DNA of 64,000 bases, taken from the NCBI RefSeq assembly GCF_000003855.2, contig NW_003101682.1, positions 1,801,148-1,865,147 on the forward strand, read 5' to 3'. The position numbers were made by a program, and so were the translations under genes. Below are positions 47,901-61,200 of the stretch, in pieces. Source of the stretch: Blastomyces gilchristii SLH14081. Its lineage: Eukaryota > Ascomycota > Eurotiomycetes > Onygenales > Ajellomycetaceae. Numbering within the stretch: the first letter of the stretch is position 1; each line of letters begins with the position of its first letter. The notes below the pieces were generated by a model, which was not told the DNA's origin, ran no database searches, and saw only the letters and a program-made list of their open reading frames with translations.

Positions 47901-49760
47901 TCTTACAATCATACACTGTTTAGAAGAATGAAACTCTGAACTTCAAAGTGTCTTTAAATTTGAGATAATTATAGATTATAAGAACCTCAAATACTTCACA
48001 ACTATCTATAAACTAACTAAACAACAGATGCAATGATCTGAGTTCTTAAGCTACTTTCATTTTATAATACACTACTGTTCTGACAGTCAGAACTCAATGA
48101 CAGATGCTCTCTCACAATGAGAGCAAGATATGTCATTCAATGTAACAGATACTCACTGAATAAATCAAGAGCACTGACTCTTGAACTCAAAGATACTAGT
48201 TAATCAAGATGAAACAGTTCATGACACTATACATACTTCTCTGATTAGAACTATACATGCTTCTTCAGTTAGAACTGCTATTAATATCTTCACTTTCTCT
48301 ATACTGAATAAACTGTGACATACAGCAGCTCAGATAGATGAACTTCTTCAGATTCTCACTGAAGCAGTATATCAAGAAGCACTCTGATTTCTCTCAGAAC
48401 TACATATAAGAACTGATATCTCAGAATATTCAATTAATGATAATAACACTCTACAATTCTGTAAACAACACTGAGTCTCTCACTCTGAACTCTTATACAC
48501 TCAGATAATGCAAGAGATACATGATTCATGTATAATCAGTCATTCAGACTATAAATAACTGTATAGAATAATCTCTCAAGAGTTCTACTGATCTGAGATA
48601 TTAAATAGTATCAGATACTTTATTTAAAACTGCAATCACTGTTCTTCTATTATCTTATAAAAGAACTGTAGAAAAGATCTATTGAAATTACTTAATATCT
48701 CTGATAGAATCTGATAAGATGTAGTAATTGACTTTACTATCAATCTATCTGAGAGTAAGAGTTGTAGAAACATTCTGATCATCATAAATCAATTGAGTAA
48801 AGATATAATATTGAAATCTTGCAATAAGATGAATATTAAATAAGTCACTGAAGCTTTTCTACAGAGTCTGTTCTATCAGATGCATGAATTACTGAGATCT
48901 ATAGTATTGAATCAGAGTCATCAATTTGTAAGTACTCTCTGAACAAGAATCTGTCAAGTTCTCAAGATTACACACTGTCTATTAACTGCCTATCACTCTG
49001 AGACTGATGATATGTCAGAATGAACAATTCAGACTGTGAAGAATTATCTCTGTAAGTTCTGTAATCACTTATAAAATGATTGATATGATCTTCTTCTACA
49101 TACAGAGATTGCTATCAACAGTTGAGATACTGTTTCAACAGATATAAGCTCATTCTTTCTTATATACAGATATTATATGAAAGTGTTAAATCTTCTAGAG
49201 ATTACACAGTTCATACTGAACTCTCACAGTTCAATTCAGATTGCTGATAATATAGTAATAAAGCTTCAAGATACCTGCAATTGAGCAGAGACCTTCATGA
49301 TAACTGTGAAACAAGATCAAGAGAATCAAATTAATATTCACTGAGACTTCACTGAATAATATAAGATAGAAGATCTGATATGATTGAATCTTAAGAACAT
49401 ATGAATCACATATTCATCTCATACACTAGATTACTATTATATCAAGTATAAAGTGACAGAAGTTCTAGATAGTCATAACTACTATCTTAACATATCATCA
49501 GAAATTCATGATATATTTTATACAAGCTTTCTCTGCTGTGCTGTCACTGATTCATTTTCTTCTCAAGTGACTTCTGACTGACAGTTATCAGATATTATAG
49601 AAGAAGATAATAAGCTTGAGTGAGAGATTGAGAATATTCTCAATGAGAGATTTCATGACTGCAGCTGACAATATCTTATGAAATGAGTCAGCTATAATTA
49701 ACTGACCTGAACTCTGAGTTCTGTATTATCTGAAACAGCAGTCCTTGACTGATGAGAACT
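44972..49760 (+). pseudogene. decayed gag-pol of F1-7
   Basis: The gag start ATG is at 44972. The zinc knuckle near 45892 begins CINCN and keeps its last Cys, while His is Tyr. The protease frame 46165-46464 is open for 99 codons (IDSD replaces DSG; ends LILELV). Reverse transcriptase is at about 46900-47620 with YLDD intact at 47317-47328. The RNase H frame 47707-47931 is open (KTVVEINFSDY, ECNYKIYNKKLL). Integrase runs about 48400-49300 and the chromodomain about 49600-49740. It is among the better preserved F1 copies, but stops still interrupt every domain boundary. Confidence 0.85.
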
Positions 49761-49782
49761 GCTTCTGAAAGAGAGGGACTAA

Positions 49783-50091
49783 TGTGGCGGGCTGCGCCCG
49801 ATCAATTATATAGACTATTCCACTCCACTTCATAGATTCTTCCATTTCACTATTGAACACATACACTTCAATTCTCAGTCATTCTCAATCACTGATTCTT
49901 AACTGTTACAAACATGTATAGATTCTTCCACTCTGAAGCTCCATCACATACACTACTACATACATGTATAAATATTCACCTCAATCACTGACTTCTACAC
50001 TTTCTCTTTCTTTTCCTTCTTTAATGTTTTTCTCTTTGTTATATAAGACCTATCAATATCATACCGATCTATTCGGCGTAGGCCTCTTATA
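49783..50091 (+). repeat. right (3') LTR of F1-7
   Basis: 309 bp, starting TGTGGCGGGCTGCGCCCGAT with no decay in the first 20 bases, and ATTCGGCGTAGGCC kept near the end. Confidence 0.88.
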
Positions 50092-50290
50092 TAGAGAAAC
50101 AGTTAAACAGTTAAGTGAACACTGAGTTCTCAGATAGAAGCTTGCTCATCAGTCACTCTGACTCTGTAATAAGATCTTATGAAGAGAGTAAGATCTTACA
50201 AGAGAATATCAGCAAAAGACTCAAGAGTTCTGACATCTCAGATGTATGAGATATTCATACAATTACACATCTGACAATTGATATAATCAT

Positions 50291-53200
50291 GTCTAATGAT
50301 AATATGAAACTCTCAAATGCGAGTATAGATGTGATATCACAGTGACTTCAAGCAATGTTGAAATTACAATAACAATAAATAGCTGATATGCATGCAACTT
50401 AACAATGTCAATATAAAGAGATTTAATGATTATTATAACAAGAAACTAATACAATTTCAGCATCTACAGAATTAAATACAAAAGTGCTGAAAGAATACTT
50501 AGATACTCTTACATATTTCAATACTTTCAATCTCACTCTCTACTCATTATAAAGGATGGAAATACTCATGAAACTGAGTATAGATGAAGATGTCATCAGT
50601 TCATTAATCAATCAAGATTGATATATCAATGAACAATTGAAGAATCGCATGAAACAGAAGTTTCACTTATAAATAAAAGTATGTGAATCAGTGTTGTGAA
50701 CATCTGATAACATCATCAAACATCTTAATATTCTGTTTTAAGACACTGTCATGCAACAGAAAGTATTAGATTAGTTATAGAGTATATGACAGAGAAACAC
50801 TTCTCTTATAATATTTATCCCTGACTTCAACACCAAGATTCTAGAAGCAGGTGATCAATCTTGAAAGAATTGAATGAAGATTAGTATGCTTAAGAAGACA
50901 TTATCTTTTAAACTCTTACAGACTCTTATAAGTGTAGACAAAGATCAGACTTATGAAGATTTCTGCACACAGCTTCAAATATTAAATGACTGTCTTATCA
51001 AGCTCAAGAGTATACAGAACAGTGACAGAAGATGTTACACTTCAGTCACTTATACACTTACACTGAAGAACAGCAATGATGCAGATGCCATGAACTGAAT
51101 AGATTCAAATGTCTATACATAAGCAAGAGTTTTCACTATTCAAACAGGCTTTCAAGTCCCTGAGATCACTTCTGAGAAAGTCATCAATTGATGTCAATGT
51201 GAAGTATGTATCAACTATAACTGATTAGAATACATCACTTTCAACTGCTGATTAATCTATGTATCTTCACACTCAAGAGAAAGACCAGCATCTTCTCAAT
51301 TAAGAGAAAGATCAGTGTCATCTCATTCAAAGAATGAATCAGTGCCTGTCTGCATCAATCACATTGCAGTGAAGAAAGATTTAGAAGATAACTATAAGAA
51401 TGCTCTGATGAAACAGGGAAAAGATTAACTTCTGTTCAAATTCACAAACAGAAGCTTGAAGAGATCAGACAATAATAATTTAAAGAGAAAATGACAATGA
51501 ATGTGATTCTTGTATCTACTGTGATTAATAACATGTATAATATAAAAGTCATGATAGACAGTAGTCTATATCACTATACAATGATAAAATCTTCAGTTGT
51601 AAGATATCATAACCTTCAGTGTATTCTCTTATCAAAACCCTGACTTCTCACAGAATTTGATGATTCAAAAGATGTTTGTACCTGTTACATGATAAAACTA
51701 AAAATAGATATAAAAGAACATTAATGTGAAGATGCCTATATATACAAAGTTAATAATCTTGATTATAATCTTATGTTAGAACTTGTATAGCTATCTGAAT
51801 AAGACATCTTATTAGATGCTTAAAACAGAAGCTTGATATTCTCTAACAATGATAGAATTCATGAAGATGATATTTATAAGACTATGAATCTTACACAGAT
51901 CTCTGTCAACACTTATGAAATACTCTGAAAAAGAAGTCATTATCAAAATTATTAACAGAGTCACTGACAAGATCACTGACAGTAGAATTATATATCAATC
52001 TATTTCATCAGTCTGACTAATATTAAAAAGACTCTAGAAAAGTTATTCTGTGTTACAATAACAGATTCTCATACAAAACTCTCTCAATAATATCATGAAT
52101 ATCTAGATGTCTTTTAACAAGATAATAATGTTACAAATCTATCTCTCTTATAAGGTTCAGAAGTAAATCACAGTATCAAGTTAAAAAAGAGAGATGATAA
52201 GAACTCTGAATCATTATAAGACTCTCTTTATAATATGTTCTGAGATGAACTTCTTCTTCTTCAAAAGACACTCAATGATCTGTTGAATAAAGAATTCATA
52301 TGTATTAGTAACTCTTTCACTGCAGCCTCTATTCTCTTTGCAAAGAAACCAGGTGAAGAACTCTGATTCTGTGTGAATTATTGAGAATTGAACAGATTAA
52401 TAAAGAAGAACTGCTATTCTTTATCTCTTATTAATGAAACTCTAGCTTGCATTGAACAAGCTCAATAATTTACAAAGTTAGATGTTATCACTGCATTTCA
52501 TAAGATCTGCATCATTAAAGGAGATGAGTGGCTTACAGCATTTCAAACATGATATAATCTCTTTGAATGAGTAGTCATACTCTTTGAACTGGCTAACACT
52601 CTCAGTATATTTCAGAAGTATATCAACTGAGCACTTCAAGACTTCCTTGATGAATTTGCATCTGTATATCTTGATGACATTCTCATCTTCACTGATGAAT
52701 TCAGGAAAGAATATCAAGAACATATGTGAAAGATATTACAATAGCTACAGAAAGCAGAAAAGTAGAACTGCTGATAGACATAGACAAGTGTGATTTTGAG
52801 ATTAAAAGTACAAATTATCTAGGCTTTATCATAGAAGCTGGTAAGAGAATCTGAATGAATTCTGAGAAGACCTCTGCTATTCTTGAATGAGAGACTCTGT
52901 GCACTGTGAAAGATGTACAAAGCTTCATCAGATTTACTAACTTCTATCAGTGATTTATACAAAACTTCTCAGATATTATGAGATCACTTACAGAACTCAC
53001 TAAGAAAGACTCAGTATTTCAATGATCAGCAGACATCAAAGCTGCATTTATACAGATGAAGAAGATGTTCATTAATATCTCTTCACTGATAACATTTGAT
53101 TCTGATTACAAGATAGTTATTGAAGCTGATTTCTCTGACTATGTCACAGAAGAAGCTATATTGTAATATGAAGATAAAAGTATCTTACAATTATACATCT

Positions 53201-55140
53201 TCATGTCTAAGAAACTGAGTTTTGCTGAATGCAATTATGAGATCTATGACAAGAACCTTCTCACAATTATACACTATCTAGAAGAATGAGACTCTGAACT
53301 CTGAAGTATCTCTGAATTTGAGATAATCACAGATTATAAGAATCTTAAATACTTCACAATGATCTGTAAACTCACTGAATAACAGATATAATAGTCTGAG
53401 TTCTTAAGCTGCTTTCATTTTACAATACACTATCATCTCAGAAGTCAGAACTCAATGACAGATGCTCTCTCATAACAAGAGCAAGATATGCCTTTCAATG
53501 TAACAAATACCTGTTAAATGAACTGAGAACACCAGCTTCTAGATCTGAAGATATTAGTTGATCAAGATGAAATAACTCATAACACTATACATACTTCTCT
53601 GATTAGAACACTTCCTCTCTGAACTGTCATTAACACTGACATTAACACTGACACTGACATTGATATCTTGACTTCTTCTGAATCTACACTGAATGAATTA
53701 TGACATGTAACAGCTCAAACTAATGAACTTCTTCAAGCACTCACTGAAGCAGTATATCAAGAAGCACTCTGATTCCTCTCAGAACTATGTATAAGAATTA
53801 ACATCTCAGAATACTTAATCAATGATAATAATACTCTACAGTTCTGTGAATAATGTTGAGTCTCTCACTCTGAACTCTTACATATCTGAATAATATAAGA
53901 GATGCATGATTCATGTATAACTGATCATTCAGACTGTGAATAACTGTACTGAATAATCTCTTAAGAATTCTACTAATCTGAGATATCAAATATTATCAGA
54001 TGTTTTATCTGAAACTGCAATCATTATTCTTCTATCATCTTGTGAAAGAACTGTAGAAAAGACCTGCTGAAACTGCTCAATATCTCTGATAGAATCTGAC
54101 AAGATGTAATAATTAATTTTACTGTTAATCTCTCTGAGAGTAAGAGCTGTAGAAACATTCTGATTATCATGAATTAATTGAGAAAGAGTGTAATATTGAA
54201 ACTCTGTAATAAGATGAATGCTGAATAAGTTACTGAAGCTTTTCTAAGAAGCCTGTTCTATCAGATGTATGAATTACTGAGATCTATAGTATTGAATCAA
54301 GACTGTCAATTTATAAGTACTCTCTGAACAAGAATCTGTCAAGTTCTTAAGATTACACACTGTTTATCAACTGTCTATCATTCTGAGACTGATGATGTAT
54401 CAGAATAGATAATTCAGATTATAAAGAACTATCTTTATAAGTTCTGTAATCACTTATAAGATGATTGATATGATCTTCTTCTACACACAGAGATTGCTAT
54501 TAATGATTGAGATACTGTTTTAATAGATGTAAGTCTGTTCTTTCTTATACATAGTTATCACATGAAGATGTTAGATCTTCTAGAGATTACACAGTTCATA
54601 TCAAACCTCTGCAGTTTGATTCAGATCACTGATAATATAGTAATAAAACTCTGAGATATCTGTGATTGAGCAGAGGTCTTCATGACAACTACTAAATAAG
54701 ATTAAGAAGATCAAGTCAATATTCAATGAGATTCTGCAGAGCAGTATAAGATAGAAGATCTTGTATAATTAAATCTCAAGAATATACAGACTACATACTC
54801 ATTCTGTACATTGAACTATTATCATATGAAATACACAGTGACAGAGGTTCTAGACAGTCACAACTACTGTCTTAATACTTCATCAGAAATTCATGATATG
54901 TTTCATATAAGCTTACTTCATCATATCATCATCAATCTGTTTCCTTCTCAACTGACTTTCAACTGGCAACTGTCAGGGATTGTAGAAGAAGATAATGAAC
55001 TTGAATGAGAGATTGAGAATATTCTTGATAAGAGACTCTGCAGTCACAGCTGACAATATCTTGTGAAATGAGTTGAGTATGATTGCCTGACCTGAACTCT
55101 GAGTTCTACATTATCTGAAACAGCAGCTCTTGATCAATGA
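50291..55140 (+). pseudogene. decayed gag-pol of F1-6
   Basis: The gag start ATG at 50289-50291 is followed by SNDNMKLSNASIDV. The gag frame 50874-51098 holds MLKKTLSFKLLQTL. The zinc knuckle is at about 51210-51252. Protease is at about 51490-51790. Reverse transcriptase is at about 52300-52960 with YLDDILIFT at 52667-52693. RNase H is at about 53070-53290. Integrase is at about 53750-54600. The chromodomain lies at about 54990-55110. The frame 54811-55008 covers the integrase C-terminus up to the chromodomain. It has stops throughout. Confidence 0.84.
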
Positions 55141-55167
55141 GAACTGCTTCTGAAAAGAGAGGGCTAA

Positions 55168-55521
55168 TATGACAGGCTGTGCCTGATCAATCATATAGAC
55201 TATTCTGTTACACTTCACAGATTTTAACTGCTTCATTCTTAAACATGTATGCTCTGATTCTCAGCCATTCTCAATCACTGATTCTCAGCTGCTATAATCA
55301 ATTCTTAGCTATTCTCAATCACCGATTCTCAGCCATTACAAATGTGTATAGATTCTTCCGCCTCAAAGCTTCACTATATACATCATCACATACACATATA
55401 AATATTCACTTCAATCACTGATTCTCGCACTTTCTCTTTCTTTTCCTTCTCTAACATTTTTCTCTTTGTTATATAAGACCTATCAATATCATACTGATCT
55501 ATTTGACGTAGGCCTCTTACA
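55168..55521 (+). repeat. right (3') LTR of F1-6, longer than its partner
   Basis: 354 bp against 310 bp on the left. The extra 44 bp are a second copy of the CAATTCTTAGCTATTCTCAA-type module near 55295-55335. Confidence 0.87.
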
Positions 55522-55752
55522 CATGATGATCAGAATATTTCTACAATTCTTACTCTCAGAGAAATTAACAGTGAAGTCAATTATCATATCTTATCAGATT
55601 CTATCAGAGATATTAAGTAGTTTCAGCAGATCTTTTCTACAGTTCTTTTACAAGATAATAGAAGAATAATGATTGCAGTTTCAGATAAAATGTCTGATAC
55701 TGTTTAATATCTCAGATCAGTAGAATTTTCAAGAGACTATTTAGTACAGTTA

Positions 55753-55919
55753 TGTAATTCAAAGATTGCTTGAGCCAGTGTACGATTACAGGTGTACACC
55801 AGCTTCTTATATACTGTACACTAAATTAATTGATGGCCGCTATAGCCTCTTTACATTCATAAGCAAGTTCAGAAGTGACTGTGTTATTATTCAGCAGTTA
55901 TACATTCTTCTGAATCATA
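55753..55919 (-). repeat. left (3') LTR of F3-2
   Basis: 167 bp; about 14 bp shorter than the F3-1 LTR, with gaps near the TATATACTGTACACTAAA and TATAGCCTCT segments. Confidence 0.87.
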
Positions 55920-56053
55920 TTCTCTCTCATCAGATTCAGTCACGCTTATGTGATCATGTTATACACTCTAGCTTTATGCAGATTAGCTTGTCACTAGTAT
56001 TTCATAATTGTGTGATCTATTTCTGATTCAGCTAGCATTCTGTGTACACTCTC

Positions 56054-56311
56054 TGTAAGAAATCCCGCTCCTCGCGGATTCTTTACCTCTATTCCTATCT
56101 CTCGCGTAATCAATAGGGCTAGCGGCCCTTGGCTACACACAACTATATAGACTGGAGTTTGTGAATACTATTCATAACTCAGCTTGAATGCTATTATATA
56201 TTTGATCTCTATATTTTATCTTTCTATTACAAATACTTCTAGTAGTTAACAGTATATATCATATCAAGCTGCAAACATCTGAATAATTATCTATAAGCAC
56301 TTATTCTTACA
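56054..56311 (+). repeat. left (5') LTR of F2-2 with an unmutated first 100 bp
   Basis: 258 bp. The first about 95 bp keep CCCGCTCCTCGCGG, CTCGCG and GGGCTAGCGGCCC; the rest is decayed like its neighbours. GGGC..GCCC and CCGC..GCGG form short palindromes. Confidence 0.9.
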
Positions 56312-56499
56312 TTTCAAGCTCAGTCAGTCAGTAATCACTCATTATAACTGAAAGAACTAGAAACTCATATACTTCAATTCCTGCAAACTCTACTGTAGAC
56401 ACTCAGAAGCAGTCACTTAAATCATGAATAGTCTTTATAAAAGAAGTTTCAGAGAACTTATTAATCACTTATAGAATATTATTCTCTGCATCTATAATA

Positions 56500-59400
56500 G
56501 AGAAACTCTTCAAACTTATAAATGAATCAATCTTAGTGAAGAACATTCTTGAGTATCTCTTATAAAACTAAGCTATTTTTCTACAAGAAATGCTTACTAT
56601 CTGTAAACACTCTTAAACTGAGTCTCTAAATATAATCTTCAGAGATAGTTATGAACTGAAAAGAAACTTTCTTAAGCTGTGATTACTTAAGATCACTTAT
56701 CAAACTATAATCTATAAAAGCTTTTATAAGTTTGTATTTGAAATTGACTTACAAGTCTGACTATGTGATATGAAAGATGAAGAAGCTGTTATCTATATAA
56801 TGACAGACCTCTATTACACTGAAGTTAAGAACTGACTGAATTATCTAGAGAATGATTATAAGAGATTCTACTGATCTGTTCTTAAAATCTATTTAAAGAA
56901 TAAGTTGAGAGACTTTACAAGCTGAATAGAGAACATCTGAACTGTAATTATCAATATTAGAAAAAGAGATGAGAAATCTGATAAAGACTACTCACAGTGC
57001 TTTATAAAATTATAATATAAATTAAGATCTGTGAAAACAGAGCTCTGAAATAAGACCTGAATAATGATATTTATAAAGAGACTGAATAAAGATATACAGA
57101 ACAAGCTTATTAAGCAAGACTCTAAGCTCTTAACTCTGAAGAAACTGATGACTCTCATTTATCACTTACAGATCACTGTGAGAGTCACAGATCTATAGAG
57201 AGCAGATTATCAATCAGTTCTGTAAGAGTTAGAATAACAGAGAACAGATTTGTCAGAAAAAGAAGATAAGATACAGAGAGATTCATATCTGACTACTGAG
57301 TAGAGAGAGAGAGCTTCATAAGCTTCTATAAATAGAGTATATAACAGAGAGATTAAGAAAAAGAGACTCTGCTTTATCTGTTTTAAATCAGAATATCTCT
57401 GTGCAAACTGTCTGAACAAATCAAAATAGAAATTTGAGAAGTCATGAACAGAGTCAGTAACAGTCTTCTTAAGAGTCTTGAAGCTGATATCTGAATCTGT
57501 TACTTTCTCAATGAAAATACTTACTTATAGAAAGAGACTGCACTGCAGTACTACTATCTTATAAGTATGAGAAGTATTAATGAACTTAGAATCTCAGATC
57601 ACTGTAGTATCTCTAAAGCTTACAGAGTGAATGAGCTGAAAGATGAAAACTGAAAATCTACTCTTATAATAAGCAGAGTGCAAGAACTCAGATCTGAGAA
57701 CTGAGAGACTTATAAGAGTCACTTTTGAATTACAAGATCTCTCTGAAATCTGAAGAAGATTTGTAGAAACTGTGATTATCATGAACATCACAGATGACAT
57801 GTACTTGAGACTTGTATAACTTCAAAGACACAATTCACACATAGCTGTTTATAAGTCAGGTTTATACTTCTGATCAGTGTTAGCAGACTCACTTACAGAG
57901 ATAAAATCAGTTAATACTGCAGAGTTAATTAGAGAAGACAAGCTCATCTATATAATAACTTTATAAGTGTCTGAGAACCTCATAGTCATGAAAACTGAGC
58001 TTCAGATATCAGAGAAATACTGAGATCTTACAGAGATATTCAGCTCAGCAAAGATAGCTAAGCTTTCTTCTTATTATAAGAAGAATCTGATAATAGATTT
58101 GATAGAAGAATAGAAACTCTTCTGAAGATTAATCTATAGACTCTCTCATTATAAAACAGAGATCTTACAGATCTATGTGAAGAAGAATCTGAAGAATGAC
58201 TTTATTTAATCTTTACAGATCTCTATAAGAGTCTCTGTGATATTCATGAAGAAGAAGAATGAAGATCTCAGATTATATATAGACTATTATAATCTGAACT
58301 TTAAGATAATAAAGAGCTGCTATTCTCTGTCTCTGATTAAAAATGTAATTAACTTTCTTATAGAAGCTGTTATATTCACACAACTGAATATGATTAATAT
58401 ATATACACAGCTGTAAATACAGTCTAAGAATGAATGAAAGACTGTCTTTAGAACTGCACTGAGATTATTTAAATATCTAGTGATGTCTTTTAATCTGACT
58501 AATATCTTCACAGTATTTCAGTCTTTCATTAATAAAACACTTTATGTATATCTGAATGTCTTTGTGATAATATATCTGAATAATGTGATAGTGTACTTTA
58601 GAAAGAAGAAAGAACACACTGAGCATGTATAAAGTATATTGAAAATCTTAGATGAGACAGAACTGTATATTAAGCTTATAAAGTACAACTTCAGTACTTA
58701 TTGAATTAATTTTCTAGAATATGTAATCATTACAGATGATATTCAGATGAAATCTTTGTAGATTGAGACTATTCTATCATGACTGAAATTAACTAGTATT
58801 TATAAGATTCAGATCTTTCTGAGCTTTGTGAATTTCTATAGATGATTTATCTTTGTATTCATAAGAATCTTCTTGACTCTTATAGACATACTGAAGAGTG
58901 AAAATAAGAAGAAGTCATCTTATAAACAGAGAATGAAAAGATTATTAAGAAGAAAGAACTGTAAGAACTTTCTTATCTCAGAAGCTTACAGAGTCTTTAT
59001 AAGATTGAAACAGATATTTATAAATACAGTGATACTATTTCACTTTAATTTCTTACTCTTAATCAGATTGAAGACAGATATCTTCTTCTTTATAATTTTA
59101 GAAATAGTCTCATAACTACAGTTAAATGAGAACTGAGTTTCAGTGATCTTTTTCTCACAGAAGATATAATCTGCAGAGATTAACTATAATATTCATAATT
59201 AGAAGCTTCTTATAATAGTGAAATTCTTTCATCACTGATGTCACTATTTTAAGAATCTTATAACAGTGATTACTATTAGAACTGATTATAATAGCTTATA
59301 ACAGTTTACTTTAATCAAGAAACTCTTACAATAGCAGATTTACTAAGCTTAGAGACTGAGTGAGTTCTGATTCAAGATAGAATATATCAAGAGAACTAAG

Positions 59401-61200
59401 AATTCAGTAGACAGATTCTCTCACAGATCAGACTATATTAAGAAGATCAGAATAACAGATATAGAGAGACTAGAGAAGACAGAAAAGCTTCACAGAATGC
59501 TTAAACTGAGTGTTGTAAAGAGATTAACTGAAGAGTCTCTCAATTCTCTGTAAGAGAAGAGAAAAGAGAGAGAGAAGAAGTCTGTACAACTACTCTCTAT
59601 AACACTGAGAGTCAACACTCTGAGAATCTCTGTGAGAATTCTTGAAGAGAGTATCTATAATCTGAAGAGTTTGTAAACTTTGAGAAGCACTGTAGAAGAT
59701 CTGATGCAAGGAAAAATAGAGTATAAGTCTTTATAAAATCTTCTATTCAGATTGTTTAAACTGCAACTGAAGAATGAATATACTCAGTATATTCAGAAAC
59801 TGCTCACAGCAGAGATCAATTCTACAGAAATAAAGAGTTAAAGAGACTTAAATAGTCTCTTGTAAAGAGAGAGTTAGATTTATATATCTATAAATAAGTT
59901 TCTATACATAGAACTTATTAAAAGATATCATGACTCTTCTCTAGTAGATTATTTTACAGATACTAGAACTTATAAGTTACTTATAAGAAAATACTTCTGA
60001 CTGAAGATATGAGAACTTATAAAGAAGATAGTGAATTCTTATACTATTTATCAGAATTCATGAGTAGTGTAGTTCAGACTATATAAAGAACTTACTTCTC
60101 TACTCATCTCACAAAAATCTTGGAAATAGCTAGAAATGAATGCTCTTGTGAGTCTCTCTGAAAGCAAGAATATATATAATGTCTGCTTTAACAGTGTGCT
60201 GATGATAGTGAATCACTTCATCAAGATAACACACTTTATACTCACTTACAAGAACTTGAAGTCAAAGAATTTAACTTACATCTTCATTTATAATATGATC
60301 TGATTGTATGAATTATCTGTAAACATTGTCTCAGATAGAGAATTAATCTTCATAGAAGAGTTCTGATCTGATCTGATAATTATACTGAAGATCTCATAAG
60401 ATCTAAGCACAGCTTTTTATCAACAGACAGATAATCAGATAGAATATCTAATAAGTATATTAAAACAGTATCTGTAATACTTTGTTAATTATAATCAGAA
60501 TAACTGAGTGTATTGATTATCACTCACAGAGTTTATGTACAATAACTCAAAGTATATCAGCATAGATAAAACTCTCTTTGAGATACTTACTGAGACTTAT
60601 CTGTGAATAATCTTGATAAATCTGTGAGAGTACACTATAGAGTGTAATAATATCTGTGAACAGACTGAGAGAATTTAGAAGATCTGGGAGAAAGTCTGTA
60701 AATTCTTGAGAAAGACTCAAGAGTATCAGAAGAGATACTATGACTTTAAGCATATTATAAAGAGTTTTAAGAAAGATGATAGAGTCTGACTAAGTCTAGA
60801 AAACATTATCATACAGAGATCTAGTAAGAAGCTGAATCTCTTACAGACAGAGTTTTATAAGATTATGAAGAAAGTTAGTTTACAGTTCTATAGATTGAAA
60901 CTGTCATCTGAGTTATAGATATATAATATTTTTCATGTCTCTTTACTTTATAAATATAAGAAATTCTTAGAAGAGAATTCTGTGACTCATCACTCTGTTC
61001 ATAAAACACTAGAGAGTGAAAGAGAATACTAGATTAAAGAAATTATTAACTCAGAGAAGCAAGATTGTAAGCTCTGATTCAAGGTTCAGTAATAAGAATA
61101 TTCTGATAAGATGAATAAGTTCACTTAAGAATTATTTAAACAGATAAGACATCTGTAGAAGCTGAGACATGACTTTCATACTGTGAATTCTGATAAGTCA
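56500..61200 (+). pseudogene. decayed gag-pol of F2-2
   Basis: The gag zinc knuckle is at about 57371-57415, reading CFICFKSEYLCANC: all three Cys are kept, His has become Tyr and Gly has become Glu. Reverse transcriptase is at about 58230-58770: LRLYIDYYNLN, and an active site YLNN in place of YLDD. The connection to RNase H includes the open frame 58873-59115. The integrase zinc-binding region is near 59930-60060. The core at 60160-60520 has SDRELIF and a recognisable AFYQQTDNQIEYL, where YHPQTDGQTER is usual. A chromodomain-like stretch lies at about 61035-61170 (LWF/WFKV type, DKMNKFT). It is a different lineage from F1 by sequence, and inactive. Confidence 0.82.

Larger units (their letters stand above)
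36073..50091 (+). mobile_element. F1-7: gypsy element nested in F1-6 and split by F3-1
   Basis: LTRs 36073-36381 and 49783-50091, both 309 bp. TAGAG is duplicated at 36068-36072 and 50092-50096. Removing F3-1 and its TSD leaves about 5.75 kb. Internal pieces are 36382-36554 and 44828-49782. It reads rightward. The purine tract AAAGAGAGGGA directly precedes the right LTR. The terminal CA of both LTRs is mutated to TA. Confidence 0.88.
35648..55521 (+). mobile_element. F1-6: gypsy element nested in F1-5 and split by F1-7
   Basis: LTRs 35648-35957 (310 bp) and 55168-55521 (354 bp); CATGA is duplicated at 35643-35647 and 55522-55526. Internal pieces are 35958-36072 and 50097-55167, giving about 5.85 kb without F1-7. 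It reads rightward. The purine tract GAAAAGAGAGGG precedes the right LTR. The LTRs differ in length because the right one has an extra copy of the GATTCTCAGC module, so it changed after insertion, or by exchange with another copy. Confidence 0.87.
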
